From Ancylobacter amanitiformis (GTDB lineage Bacteria; Pseudomonadota; Alphaproteobacteria; Rhizobiales; Xanthobacteraceae): a stretch of DNA of 64,000 bases. Each line of letters begins with the position of its first letter. Position 1 is the stretch's first letter. The notes under the pieces were generated by a model. That model searched no databases and had not been told where the DNA came from. It saw only the letters and a program-made list of their open reading frames with translations. Position numbers and translations under genes: made by a program. Positions 54,594 through 63,753 of the stretch are shown in pieces. The stretch covers positions 1 to 64,000 of the forward strand of contig NZ_JAUSVR010000017.1 of the NCBI RefSeq assembly GCF_030814815.1, in the 5' to 3' direction.

Positions 54594-56051
54594 ATGTTTC
54601 TCGGCCTCGACATTGGTACATCCGCCGTCAAGGCGGTGCTGGTCGATGGCGACCAGAAGGTCGTCGCCACCACGGAGACGGCGCTCGCCATCTCCCGCCC
54701 GCAGCCGGGCTTCAGCGAACAGAATCCGGAGGACTGGTGGCAGGCCACGCTCACCAGCATCGATGCGCTGAAGCAGGAGGCGCCGGCCGCGCTCTCGGCG
54801 GTGCAGGGTATCGGCCTGTCCGGCCAGATGCACGGCGCGGTGCTGCTCGATGCCGCCGGCGCGGTGCTGCGGCCGGCCATCCTGTGGAATGACGGGCGTG
54901 CCTTCGCCGAGTGCCGCGAGCTGGAGGCGCGTTTTCCGGCGCTGCACGCCACCGCCGGCAATCTCGCCTTTCCCGGCTTCACCGCGCCCAAGCTGCTGTG
55001 GGTTCGCCACCATGAGCCGGACATCTTCGCCCGCACCGCGAAGGTGCTGCTGCCCAAGGCCTATGTCGGCTACCGCCTGACCGGCGAGATGGTCGAGGAA
55101 ATGTCGGATGCCTCCGGCACGCTCTGGCTCGATGTCGGCGCGCGCGACTGGTCGGACGAGGCGCTGGCGGCGACGCATCTGACGCGCGCGCAAATGCCGC
55201 GCCTGGTCGAGGGCAGCGCGGCGGCCGGGCGCATCACGCCGGAACTGGCGGCGCGCTGGGGCATGGCGAGCCCGCCGGTGCTGGCGGGCGGGGCGGGCGA
55301 CAATGCCGCCGGCGCCATCGGCCTTGGCGCCATCCAGGCGGGCGATGCCTTCGTCTCGCTGGGCACCTCGGGCGTGCTGTGGGCCACCACGGACCGCTAC
55401 GCGCCCAACCCCGAATCCAGCGTGCACGCCTTCTGCCATGCCATTCCCGCCACCTGGCACCAGATGGGGGTGATCCTGTCCGCCGCCTCGGCGCTGGGCT
55501 GGTGGTCCGAGGTCTCCAAGGTGTCGCCCGGCGACCTGCTGGCGCCGCTGGGCGAGGCTCCCGCCGCGCCCTCGCGCGTCACCTTCCTGCCCTATCTCTC
55601 GGGCGAGCGGACCCCGCACAATGACACCGCCATTCGCGGCGCCTTCATCGGCCTCGATCACGACACCTCGCGCGAGACGCTGACGCAGGCGGTGCTGGAG
55701 GGCGTCGCCTTTGCCTTCAAGGACTGCCTCGACGCGCTCGGTGCCGCCGGCACCCGCCTGACGCAGGCCGATGTGATCGGCGGCGGCTCGCGCTCGCGCT
55801 TCTGGATCGCGGTGCTGGCCAATGTGCTGGGCCTGCCGCTCAACCGCATCGAGGACGGCGAGCGGGGCGGGGCGTTCGGCGCCGCGCGGCTCGCCCGCAT
55901 GGCGGCGACCGGCGAGACGCCGGACGCGATCTGCCTGCCGCCGCGCCGCATCGAGACCATCCATCCCGACCCTGTTCTTCAACAAGCCTATGCGGAACGG
56001 CACGCGCTCTACCGCGCGCTCTACCCCGCATTGAAGGGAGTGACGTCATGA
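54594..56051 (+). CDS. xylB: Xylulokinase XylB
   Basis: FGGY-family kinase that phosphorylates D-xylulose to xylulose 5-phosphate. 485 residues: [66 protein letters not shown] and C-terminal [33 protein letters not shown] precedes the ATG. Its stop overlaps the xylA start (ATGA), giving translational coupling. Confidence 0.95.
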   Translation: MFLGLDIGTSAVKAVLVDGDQKVVATTETALAISRPQPGFSEQNPEDWWQATLTSIDALKQEAPAALSAVQGIGLSGQMHGAVLLDAAGAVLRPAILWNDGRAFAECRELEARFPALHATAGNLAFPGFTAPKLLWVRHHEPDIFARTAKVLLPKAYVGYRLTGEMVEEMSDASGTLWLDVGARDWSDEALAATHLTRAQMPRLVEGSAAAGRITPELAARWGMASPPVLAGGAGDNAAGAIGLGAIQAGDAFVSLGTSGVLWATTDRYAPNPESSVHAFCHAIPATWHQMGVILSAASALGWWSEVSKVSPGDLLAPLGEAPAAPSRVTFLPYLSGERTPHNDTAIRGAFIGLDHDTSRETLTQAVLEGVAFAFKDCLDALGAAGTRLTQADVIGGGSRSRFWIAVLANVLGLPLNRIEDGERGGAFGAARLARMAATGETPDAICLPPRRIETIHPDPVLQQAYAERHALYRALYPALKGVTS

Positions 56052-57373
56052 CTGCCCCCACTCGTTTCTTTCCCGTCAGCGAGCCGCTGAAATATGCCGG
56101 CCCCGAGAGCCGCGACCCGTTCAGCTTCCGCTGGTACGACAAGGACCGCGTGGTGCTCGGCAAGCGGATGGAGGAGCATCTGCGCTTCGCCGTCGCCTAT
56201 TGGCACAGCTTCACCTGGCCGGGTGGCGACCCGTTCGGCGGCGAGACTTTCCTGCGCCCATGGATGCACGGTTCCGACGACATGGCGCTCGCCCGCGCCA
56301 AGGCGGATGTGGCGTTCGAGCTGTTCGATCTGCTCGACGTGCCGTTCTTCGCCTTCCATGACCGCGACATCGCCCCCGAAGGCGCAAGCCTGAAGGAGAG
56401 CAACGCGAATGTGCGCGCCATCGCCGACATCTTCGCGCGCAAGATGGAGACCTCGAAGACCAAGCTGCTCTGGGGCACGGCGAACCTGTTCTCCAACCGC
56501 CGCTTCATGTCCGGCGCCGCGACCAATCCCGATCCGGATGTCTTCGCCTATGGCGCCGCGCAGGTGAAGAACGTGCTGGAGATCACCCACGAACTGGGCG
56601 GTGAGAACTACGTGTTGTGGGGTGGTCGCGAGGGTTACGAGACGCTGCTCAACACGGATCTGAAGCGCGAACTCGACCAGATGGGTCGCTTCCTCAACCT
56701 GGTGGTGGAGCACAAGCACAAGATCGGCTTCAAGGGCACCATCCTGATCGAGCCCAAGCCGCAGGAGCCGACCAAGCACCAGTATGATTTCGACGTCAGC
56801 ACGGTCTATGGCCTGCTGTGCCGGGCGGGTCTCGAAAAGGAAGTGAAGCTCAACATCGAGGCGAACCACGCTACGCTGGCGGGCCACTCTTTCGAGCACG
56901 AGATCGCCATGGCGGCGGCGCTGGGCATTTTCGGCTCGATCGACATGAACAAGGGCGACGCGCAGTCCGGCTGGGATACCGACCAGTTCCCGACCAATGT
57001 CGAGGACACCGCGCTCGCCTTCTACGAGATCCTGCGGGCGGGCGGCTACACCACTGGCGGCACCAATTTCGACGCCAAGGTGCGGCGCCAGTCGATCGAT
57101 CCGGAAGATCTCATCCTCGCCCACGCGGCGGCGATGGATGTGTGTGCGCGCGCGCTTCTCGTGGCCGCCGACATGTATGAGGACGGCGCGCTGCAGCGTG
57201 CGGTCAATGAGCGCTATGCCGGCTGGGATGCACCGCAGAACCAGGCGATGCTCGCGCAGGGCTCCTCGCTCGATGCCATCGCCGCGCGCGTGGAGGCCGA
57301 AAATCTCGATCCGCAGCCGCGTTCGGGCCGTCAGGAGCGGCTTGAGGCGCTCGCGGTCAGCTATTTGCGCTGA
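56048..57373 (+). CDS. xylA: Xylose isomerase XylA
   Basis: Converts D-xylose to D-xylulose. 441 residues of class II type: [18 protein letters not shown], catalytic His in [13 protein letters not shown], metal-binding Glu/Asp in [35 protein letters not shown] and [19 protein letters not shown]. Complete length. Followed by a strong terminator, closing the xylR-type/xylB/xylA unit. Confidence 0.97.
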   Translation: MTAPTRFFPVSEPLKYAGPESRDPFSFRWYDKDRVVLGKRMEEHLRFAVAYWHSFTWPGGDPFGGETFLRPWMHGSDDMALARAKADVAFELFDLLDVPFFAFHDRDIAPEGASLKESNANVRAIADIFARKMETSKTKLLWGTANLFSNRRFMSGAATNPDPDVFAYGAAQVKNVLEITHELGGENYVLWGGREGYETLLNTDLKRELDQMGRFLNLVVEHKHKIGFKGTILIEPKPQEPTKHQYDFDVSTVYGLLCRAGLEKEVKLNIEANHATLAGHSFEHEIAMAAALGIFGSIDMNKGDAQSGWDTDQFPTNVEDTALAFYEILRAGGYTTGGTNFDAKVRRQSIDPEDLILAHAAAMDVCARALLVAADMYEDGALQRAVNERYAGWDAPQNQAMLAQGSSLDAIAARVEAENLDPQPRSGRQERLEALAVSYLR

Positions 57374-57386
57374 ACGGCGCAAATGA

Positions 57387-57433
57387 GCCTCCCGCACCGG
57401 CACCCCGCATGCCGGCGCGGGAGGCCCTTTTTC
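57387..57433 (+). terminator. Rho-independent terminator after xylA
   Basis: Stem GCCTCCCGC pairs with GCGGGAGGC, with an inner CCGGC/GCCGG pairing, followed by CCTTTTTC. Placed 14 bp after the xylA stop. Confidence 0.85.
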
Positions 57434-57605
57434 ACATTCGACTTCTGCGATTGACTTACGGGCATTTCCCCCGTTCGATCGGGCTCCGGGAGCGACTGTC
57501 TGAATCGCGCCCGATCGCTGGCGCCCGCGCGTCCCCTCGGATTCACTTCCGGCCGGGCGCGGTGGCAGACCGGCGGCCGGCGCGGGGCCTTGAGAGGGAA
57601 CGAGA

Positions 57606-58226
57606 ATGCGTCTGAGCGTCTTCGGGATCGCACTGGCCGTCATGGCCGGGCTTTCCCTGTCCGCGGCGAATGCCCAGATGCGGCCCGCGGCGGGCGTGGG
57701 CAGCGCGGGAATCGTCGATGTTCCGGAGAAGCCGGGCTATGTCCCGTCGCCGGACGAGGAGCAGCTGGATCCGGCATATCGCCGCCAGCCGGTCTATTTC
57801 CGCACCACCGAGCCGCCGGGCACCATCATCATCCACACCGATGAGCGCTTCCTCTATCTCGTGATGGGCGACAACCGCGCGCTGCGCTACGGCATCGGCG
57901 TCGGCCGCGACGGTTTCCAGTGGGCCGGCCTGCAGAAGGTGAGCCGCAAGGCGGAGTGGCCGGACTGGACGCCGCCGCCGGAAATGATCGAGCGCCAGCC
58001 CTATCTGCCGCGCTGGATGGCGGGCGGTCCGGGCAACCCGATGGGCGCGGCAGCGCTGTATCTCGGCCAGACCGTCTATCGCATCCACGGCACCAACATG
58101 CCCAGCACCATCGGCATGGCGGTATCGTCGGGCTGCTTCCGGCTGGTCAATTCGGACGTGGCGGACCTGTTCAGCCGCGTGCCGGTGGGCACCAAGGTCA
58201 TCATCCGCCAGGCGCCGGCGCTCTGA
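57606..58226 (+). CDS. L,D-transpeptidase (YkuD domain)
   Basis: 206 residues, exported (signal peptide ending near ANAQ). YkuD catalytic motif: HGTNMP (His161) and SSGCFRL with the nucleophile Cys177. The enzyme makes 3-3 cross-links in, or attaches proteins to, peptidoglycan in the periplasm. Length and motif match the short alphaproteobacterial members. AGAGGGAACGAGA precedes the ATG. Stand-alone gene. Confidence 0.92.
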   Translation: MRLSVFGIALAVMAGLSLSAANAQMRPAAGVGSAGIVDVPEKPGYVPSPDEEQLDPAYRRQPVYFRTTEPPGTIIIHTDERFLYLVMGDNRALRYGIGVGRDGFQWAGLQKVSRKAEWPDWTPPPEMIERQPYLPRWMAGGPGNPMGAAALYLGQTVYRIHGTNMPSTIGMAVSSGCFRLVNSDVADLFSRVPVGTKVIIRQAPAL

Positions 58227-58395
58227 CGCCGGGCACGGCGCTGCGATCGCCGCTGCACCGCCGGTTCGGCCGGCAGGTTGATGGCGATCGCGAAACGAGG
58301 GAATGGGACACGGGTCTGCGCCGGGGCAGGGGTCTGCACATCCGGGGCACGGTGCCAATGGCGGGACACGTGATCCGGGCTCGACTGGGGGAAAC

Positions 58396-59409
58396 ATGAA
58401 AAAGTTTGCTTTCGCGCTGGCGGTTGCCGGCGCCCTGATGTCCGCCTCGCTCGCGCAGGCGGACACGCTGTCCGAGGTGAAGGCTCGCGGCACGCTGAAA
58501 TGCGGCGTCAACCAGGGGCTGGATGGCTTCTCGGCGAAGGACGACAAGGGCCAGTGGACCGGCTTCGACGTCGACATGTGCCGGGCCGTGGCCGCGGCGG
58601 TGCTCGGCGATGCCGGCAAGGTGGAGTATGTGCCGCTCTCGGCCGAGGCGCGCTTCCCGGCGCTGCAGAAGGGCGAGATCGATCTGCTCTCGCGCAACTC
58701 CACCTGGACGCTGTCGCGCGAGGCCGATCTCAAGCTGATCTTCGCCGGCGTCTCCTATTATGACGGGCAGGGCTTCCTCGTGCCGATCGCCCGCAACATC
58801 AACGGCGCGCTGGAACTGGGCAGCGCGAAGGTCTGCGTGCAGGCCGGCACCACCAGCGTGCTGAACGCGCGCGACTACGCCCGGCAGAACAATCTGCAGT
58901 TGGAGATGATCGAGCTGCCGAGCGTCGACGATGTCGTCAAATCCTATGCCGACGGCAAGTGCGACGTGATCACCACCGATGTGTCGCAGCTCTATGCGCT
59001 GCGCCTGAAGCTGGCCAAGCCGGCCGATCACATCGTGCTGCCCGACGTCATCTCCAAGGAGCCGCTCGGCCCGGTGGTGCGGCAGGGCGATGATCGCTGG
59101 CTGAACGTGGTCAAGTGGAGCTTCTTCGCGCTGCTGAACGCCGAGGAACTCGGCATCAGCACGGCGACCCTCGACCAGGCGCTGGCTTCGGAGAAGCCGG
59201 ACGTGAAGCGCTTTGTCGGCACGGAAGGCAATTACGGCGAGCAGCTGGGCCTCGGCAAGGACTGGGCGGTGCGCATCGTGAAGAGTGTCGGCAACTACGG
59301 CGAGGTGTTCGAGCGCAATATCGGCGCGAACTCCAAGCTCGGCATTCCGCGCGGTATCAACCAGCTGTGGAGCGTCGGCGGCATCCAGTACGCGCCGCCG
59401 ATCCGCTGA
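58396..59409 (+). CDS. Amino-acid ABC transporter substrate-binding protein, AapJ type
   Basis: 337 residues: signal peptide (FALAVAGALMSASLAQA), then RGTLKCGVNQGLDGFS, GFDVDMCRAVAAAVLGD, LSRNSTWTLSREADL, SYYDGQGFLV and GIPRGINQLWSVGGIQYAPP, which match the general L-amino-acid-binding AapJ family. The permease (AapQM) and ATPase (AapP) genes are not adjacent, so it must work with a transporter encoded elsewhere. GGGGGAAAC precedes the ATG; a terminator follows. Confidence 0.88.
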   Translation: MKKFAFALAVAGALMSASLAQADTLSEVKARGTLKCGVNQGLDGFSAKDDKGQWTGFDVDMCRAVAAAVLGDAGKVEYVPLSAEARFPALQKGEIDLLSRNSTWTLSREADLKLIFAGVSYYDGQGFLVPIARNINGALELGSAKVCVQAGTTSVLNARDYARQNNLQLEMIELPSVDDVVKSYADGKCDVITTDVSQLYALRLKLAKPADHIVLPDVISKEPLGPVVRQGDDRWLNVVKWSFFALLNAEELGISTATLDQALASEKPDVKRFVGTEGNYGEQLGLGKDWAVRIVKSVGNYGEVFERNIGANSKLGIPRGINQLWSVGGIQYAPPIR

Positions 59410-59433
59410 GCGGCCGGCACGGCTGACGGCAGA

Positions 59434-59475
59434 AAGCCGGCACCCCGGGGGCGGGAGTGCCGGCTTTTCTGTTTT
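59434..59475 (+). terminator. Rho-independent terminator after the AapJ-type gene
   Basis: Perfect stem AAGCCGGCAC/GTGCCGGCTT with a 13-nt loop, followed by TTCTGTTTT. Confidence 0.85.
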
Positions 59476-59892
59476 CCCCGGCGGGACGTGCTCGCCGCAG
59501 CTATAGGCCGCGGACAAAATCCGGCCGGACGGGCTCGCCGGGAGACCTTGCCGCCACCACGGCGGTGGCCGGCACAGAGAACGCTGCCGGCCGATCGCAC
59601 GCGTCGATGGGAGAGGGGAGAGGGGAGGTGGGCCATCCACGTGATGGCGGGCTCTGCCGCCGCGAATCCCGCCACGCGCCGGCCGTCCGGCGAGTCCTGC
59701 CAATCACTTGCGGGAGGGCTTTGCCACGTCACATCGGGAGGGCGCCCGAGGGCTTGGCGCGCGCGCGGAGCGCTGCCTTTGCGAAAACCGGAATCACCTC
59801 AAGCCCTTGCGGGCAGGGGCTGCGGAAGTGAGTCAGGCAAGGCGCGCCGCCTTCACACGCCGCGCGGCCCGTGGCTCGCGCTACGGAGGCCT
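59476..59892. other. Stretch without a supportable gene
   Basis: No reading frame here shows family motifs or a start signal. Frames are open on both strands, as is usual at this GC content. The stretch begins the decayed region that continues into the broken azoR-like and gntR-like genes. Confidence 0.55.
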
Positions 59893-60469
59893 CCCATCCT
59901 CGGCCCGCATTCGGTGAGCCGGCAGGTTACGGCGGCCATCGTGGCGCGCCTGACCGCGCTCGATCCCTCGCCTGGCGCGGTCTATCGCGACCTCGCCGCC
60001 GATCCGCTGCCGCACGCCACCCCGGCCAGCATGCCGGCGGACCATCCGCTGTCGGGCGGCAAGGGCGACGAGGCGAGCCAGCAGGCGCTGGACGCGTTTC
60101 TCGCCGCGGACATCGTCGTCATCGGCGCGCCGATGTACAATTTCTCCATCCCCACCCAGCTGCGCGCCTGGATCGACCGCATTCCCGTGCCCGGCAAGAC
60201 CTTCGCCTATGGCGAGGATGGCACGGTGAAGGGGCTCAAGGGGGCTCAAGGGGGCCAAGCGGGTGATCGTGGCGCTGTCGCGCGGCGGGGTGCTCGAGGA
60301 TCCGGCCTTCGTGCAGGCGGCCGAGCATGCCGAGACCTATCTGACATGGATTTTCGGCTTCATCGGCATCGCGCCGGAATTCATCCGCGCCGACGGCATC
60401 GCGCGGGGCCGGCGCGACGCAGCGCTGAACGGCGCGCTGGTCCGCGCGGGCGAATTGCACGCGGCCTGA
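59893..60469 (+). pseudogene. azoR: Broken FMN-dependent NADH-azoreductase (AzoR-like)
   Basis: Recognisable AzoR sequence: [61 protein letters not shown], then in another frame [17 protein letters not shown] and [20 protein letters not shown] to the end. Two defects: the first ~10 residues (normally a start plus VDSS-like strand) are missing, and a perfect 10-bp duplication (GGGGCTCAAG at 60231 and 60241) shifts the frame. Removing one copy restores a continuous frame of [14 protein letters not shown]. It is unlikely to make active enzyme. Confidence 0.85.
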
Positions 60470-60560
60470 TCGAGGGCGGGACACGCGGACGCCCGGCTCG
60501 GGCCAGTGGCGATGAGCGATGCCTGCCTGCACCCTGGCGCTTTCGCCATCGCCCGTGCTG

Positions 60561-60822
60561 GCAGGCCTCCTCTCCGGCCAGCGCCTCCATCGCTGCGATG
60601 ATGGGCAACAACTCGTTCACCTCCTCGGGTGCGACGCTGGCGCCGCGAGTGAGCGAGAGGATGACCGACCCCTCAGTGGCCAGTACCTTCATCGCCTCGC
60701 GCAGCGGCGTGCGGGAGATGCCGAACCGGGTGCGCGGCGCCGGGTTCGGAGATCTTGTCGCCGGTCTCGAGGGCGCCGCGCGTAAGCCTGTCGCGCAGGC
60801 CGCGACGGGGAATGATGGCCCT
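60561..60822 (-). pseudogene. Fragment of a GntR/FCD-family regulator
   Basis: The N-terminal winged helix is split over two frames: [24 protein letters not shown] in one, then [22 protein letters not shown] in the next, followed by [20 protein letters not shown] and [12 protein letters not shown], the start of an FCD effector domain. The frame changes between SE and RFGIS, and the rest of the effector domain is missing. It has no function as written. Confidence 0.8.
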
Positions 60823-61136
60823 ACCCGACAACGCATGCGGTGACCCCTCCAGACGGGTCGCACCCCCTGCGGGGCGCCTGCGACCTGATTCGTCTCCAGA
60901 GTGTCCGGTCGCGCAATATTGGCAAGGTTCCCGAATCATCGCCGGAATCATCTTCGCCGCCATTGTCGGAGCCCGTTCCGCATCCCCGCGTTCATGCCGC
61001 ACAGGCTTGATCGCGGTGCCATCGCCACGCCGGCCTTGATCCTGTTGTTCGAGACGCTTATCGGAAGGCTCATCGACTTGATCCGCGGCACGGGCTCAGC
61101 CTCGAACGGCCTGGCCGCCAGCGAGAGTTAACGCCC
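60823..61136. other. Intergenic remnant region
   Basis: Between the gntR-like fragment and the GlcG/HbpS gene. A short plus-strand open stretch ending at 61131 (LILLFETLIGRLIDLIRG) may be the tail of a lost gene, but I cannot assign it. No other signal seen. Confidence 0.4.
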
Positions 61137-61571
61137 ATGACGCTCAGCCTGAAAGCCGCGCAGACCATTCTCACCACCGCGCTCGACCACAGCCGCAAGG
61201 GCAGCTTCAAGCCGATGGCGGTGGTGGTGCTGGATGCGCGCGGGGCGGTGAAGGCCTCCGCCGCCGAGGACGGCACCAGCCTCAAGCGGTTTGAGGTCGC
61301 CCATGGCAAGGCCTATGGCGGGCTCTCGCTCGGCATGGGCTCCCGCTCCATCCACAAGCGGGCCAAGGAACAGGCGTTCTTCGTGGCGGCGGTAAGCCAT
61401 GTGGTGGATGGCGCCCTGGTGCCGGTGCCCGGCGGCGTGCTGATCCGCGACGATGCCGGCGAGGTCATCGGCGCGGTCGGCATTTCCGGCGACACCTCGG
61501 ACAATGACGAGGCGGCGGCCATGGCCGGCATCGAGGCCGCGGGCTTCAAGGCCGATCCCGGCACCGACTGA
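61137..61571 (+). CDS. GlcG/HbpS family protein (DUF336)
   Basis: 144 residues: LSLKAAQTILTTALDHSRKG, MAVVVLDARGAVKASAAEDG, AHGKAYGGLSLGMGSR, PGGVLIRDDAGEVIGAVGIS and SGDTSDNDEAAAMAGIEAAG, all typical of the GlcG/HbpS fold. Members bind haem or degrade it, or accompany glycolate and other oxidation genes; the exact role is unknown. The neighbouring broken gntR-like gene may have been its regulator. It has AGCGAGAG before its start. Confidence 0.88.
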   Translation: MTLSLKAAQTILTTALDHSRKGSFKPMAVVVLDARGAVKASAAEDGTSLKRFEVAHGKAYGGLSLGMGSRSIHKRAKEQAFFVAAVSHVVDGALVPVPGGVLIRDDAGEVIGAVGISGDTSDNDEAAAMAGIEAAGFKADPGTD

Positions 61572-61844
61572 TCGGTTTTCCCTCCCGGTCTTCTTCCCCA
61601 ACGAAATCGTGAGGGCGCGCGGCGGGAACGTCGGGCGCCCTATTGCGTTTCCCCTGGGTTCAGCCCGTCCATCCGGACGGCAATCTATGACCCCTGCGCC
61701 TCCCGGAAGGATGGATCATCCGGCATCGCGCCCGTCAGGGCGTACGATGCCTTCCAGGAGGGGCCCCCGGCCCGACCCACGCGCTTGCCGACGGCTCCCG
61801 CCGCCGGTGGGGTCGGTTTGGACCGTATCCTGGAGGATGTGCCG

Positions 61845-62354
61845 ATGACGAAGAGCCCGATGAAGAAGACGGTCATGGTGATGACGGCGGCGGCCGCCCT
61901 GATGGCCACAAGCGCGTTTCCCGCGCTGTCGGCTCCGGTGAGCGCGAGCGCAATCGCGATCCCCGCGCCGATGGTCGAGAGCGTTCAATATCGCCCCGGC
62001 TATCAGTCCCGCCCGGCCTATCGGCAGGGGTATCGCCAGGGCCAGAGGCAGGGTTACCGGCAGGGCTTCTACAACAATAGGGGCAACTATTATTATAACG
62101 GCCATCGCGGCTACAATTATGCCCGGCCCGGCTATCGCCAGTATAATGGCTGGTGGTTCCCCGCCGGGGCCTTTGCCGCTGGCGCGTTGATCGGCGGCGC
62201 CATCGCCGCCCAGCCGGCGCCACGTCAGGTCGCGCCCGCCGGCAATGCTCACTACCAGTGGTGCGCGAGCCAGTATCGCTCCTATCGCGCCTCGGATAAC
62301 AGCTTCCAGCCCTATAACGGCCCGCGCCAGCAATGCGTGTCGCCCTATGGCTGA
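61845..62354 (+). CDS. BA14K family exported protein
   Basis: 169 residues: signal peptide (VMVMTAAAALMATSAFPALSA), a Tyr/Arg/Gln/Gly-rich middle made of RQGYRQG-like repeats, a hydrophobic segment (WFPAGAFAAGALIGGAIAA), and a C-terminal BA14K motif (YQWCASQYRSYRASDNSFQP, then YNGPRQQC). BA14K is a Brucella immunoreactive, lectin-like protein; most members have unknown roles at the cell surface. ATG 61845 has TGGAGGA upstream; ATG 61860 is possible. Confidence 0.85.
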   Translation: MTKSPMKKTVMVMTAAAALMATSAFPALSAPVSASAIAIPAPMVESVQYRPGYQSRPAYRQGYRQGQRQGYRQGFYNNRGNYYYNGHRGYNYARPGYRQYNGWWFPAGAFAAGALIGGAIAAQPAPRQVAPAGNAHYQWCASQYRSYRASDNSFQPYNGPRQQCVSPYG

Positions 62355-62429
62355 CGCTTCCTGAACGGCGCGCGGAACGGGCCCGGTTCGCCGGGCCCGG
62401 CCTGCCGGGCGGTGCACGACCTGCCGCGG

Positions 62430-63539
62430 TCAGATCGCCCGCAGCAGGTCGTGCACGGTCTGACCTATTCCTTCGGCGCTGTGGCTTGCCTCAACCCGCT
62501 GCAGCGCCTTCGCGCGGATGGAGGTCCACAAGGGCTCGCTGCCATGGAGGCGGATGCAGGCCCGCGCGATATCCTCCGGAGCATCCGCCACCAGTGCCTC
62601 GACGCCGTCCTGCCAGCCGAGCTGTTCGGCGAGCAACGAGGTCATGACGATCGGCACGCCGGCAGAGGCGGCGTCGAGCACCTTCAGCGGTATGCCGGCG
62701 GCGAAGCGTGTGGGTGCCACGAAGACCCGTGCCTCCCGGTAGACGCTGGAGAGGTCATCGAGCGCGCCGAGCTTCACCACCCCATCGTCATTGGTGGGAA
62801 TGTCGGCATGGGCGCGCCCTGCCAGCGTCAACCCCGCCTCGGGAAGGGCGCGACGCACCGAGGGCCATACGTGCTCGCTGAAGAAGCGGATACTGTCGCC
62901 GTTGGGGGTTGACGGATCGTAGATGGGGCCGACGAACAGGAAGCCGCTGCGTGCGTGGAAGCTTGGAGGCGTCGCCCGGTAGGTTGATGCATAGCCAAGA
63001 ACGCGCACGTCCTTGTGGCCGGCATTGCGGAAGATCGCCGCCTCCTGCCAGTTGACCGCCAGCACGACATCGGCATGGCGCACCAGCGCCAGCTCCCGGC
63101 TCATCTCCTCGTCGAGATCGGGGCCGTCGGCAAGGCCGAGCACCTTGCGCCGGATCCGCTCGCGGCTGGAGAACAAGGCTTCCGCATCATAGACCAGCCG
63201 CGCCCGCGGGCGCCGGCGCGCATTCCAGAGCGGCAGGAACCGGGCCATGTTGTGGGGGCGCGAAATGATCACCATGTCGGCCTGGCGGGCCTGCTCGCGA
63301 AATGACCTTTCAAGGCTGTTGGCGTAAGCTTGCCTCCCCTCGCGCGAGGAGTCGCCGTTCGGAGTCGCCCCCGAGGCCGCCAGCACCCGCACCTGCGCGC
63401 CCGAGCGGGCGAGCAGGGCGACGATCAGCGCCGCCCGCGGCTGACCCGCCCCCGCCCGCACATCGGGAACCGCGTCATCGACGAACAGCACGTCGGGCTG
63501 GCGAGCCGACCTTCCGGCGAACGGCCATCTCATCTGCAT
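62430..63539 (-). CDS. Glycosyltransferase (GT4-like)
   Basis: 369 residues with two Rossmann-like halves: N-terminal DVLFVDDAVPDVRAGAGQPR, MVIISRPHNMARFLP, LVYDAEALFSSRERIRR, and C-terminal FLFVGPIYDPSTPNGDSI, LGALDDLSSVYREARVFVAP, TRFAAGIPLKVLDAASAGVP, the last being the donor-binding region of GT4-type enzymes. The sugar and acceptor cannot be told; surface polysaccharide is likely. The opposite-strand neighbour is BA14K. Confidence 0.82.
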   Translation of the reverse strand: MQMRWPFAGRSARQPDVLFVDDAVPDVRAGAGQPRAALIVALLARSGAQVRVLAASGATPNGDSSREGRQAYANSLERSFREQARQADMVIISRPHNMARFLPLWNARRRPRARLVYDAEALFSSRERIRRKVLGLADGPDLDEEMSRELALVRHADVVLAVNWQEAAIFRNAGHKDVRVLGYASTYRATPPSFHARSGFLFVGPIYDPSTPNGDSIRFFSEHVWPSVRRALPEAGLTLAGRAHADIPTNDDGVVKLGALDDLSSVYREARVFVAPTRFAAGIPLKVLDAASAGVPIVMTSLLAEQLGWQDGVEALVADAPEDIARACIRLHGSEPLWTSIRAKALQRVEASHSAEGIGQTVHDLLRAI

Positions 63540-63753
63540 TGACCCGCACTCCTCCCCCGACCGGGCATAGCCGTGCCGCAGGCGGGCTGGGACTATACTG
63601 GTGATATGGGCAATTCAATGAGTAAACCGACTCGGTGAAGCTATTGCCTGCAGAATGGAAGTTTTCCGATCTAGAGTACGCGCATCCAGCGATATTTCCG
63701 AATGTGTCCTCAGCGGGCGGGCATGTCTTGAACCTTGAATTCACTCGTCGGGA
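63540..63753. other. AT-richer intergenic region
   Basis: Between the glycosyltransferase start and the partial gene at the right edge. It is visibly lower in GC than the flanks and probably holds the glycosyltransferase promoter; no gene or clear motif was identified. Confidence 0.4.

Noticed and set aside
59488-60843. One long plus-strand gene of about 450 codons covering the azoR-like region
   Set aside because: Only the middle matches AzoR. Upstream and downstream parts have no family content, and the AzoR frame continues in a different frame after the 10-bp duplication.
62333-63604. Plus-strand open frames opposite the glycosyltransferase
   Set aside because: Antisense shadows with no motifs.
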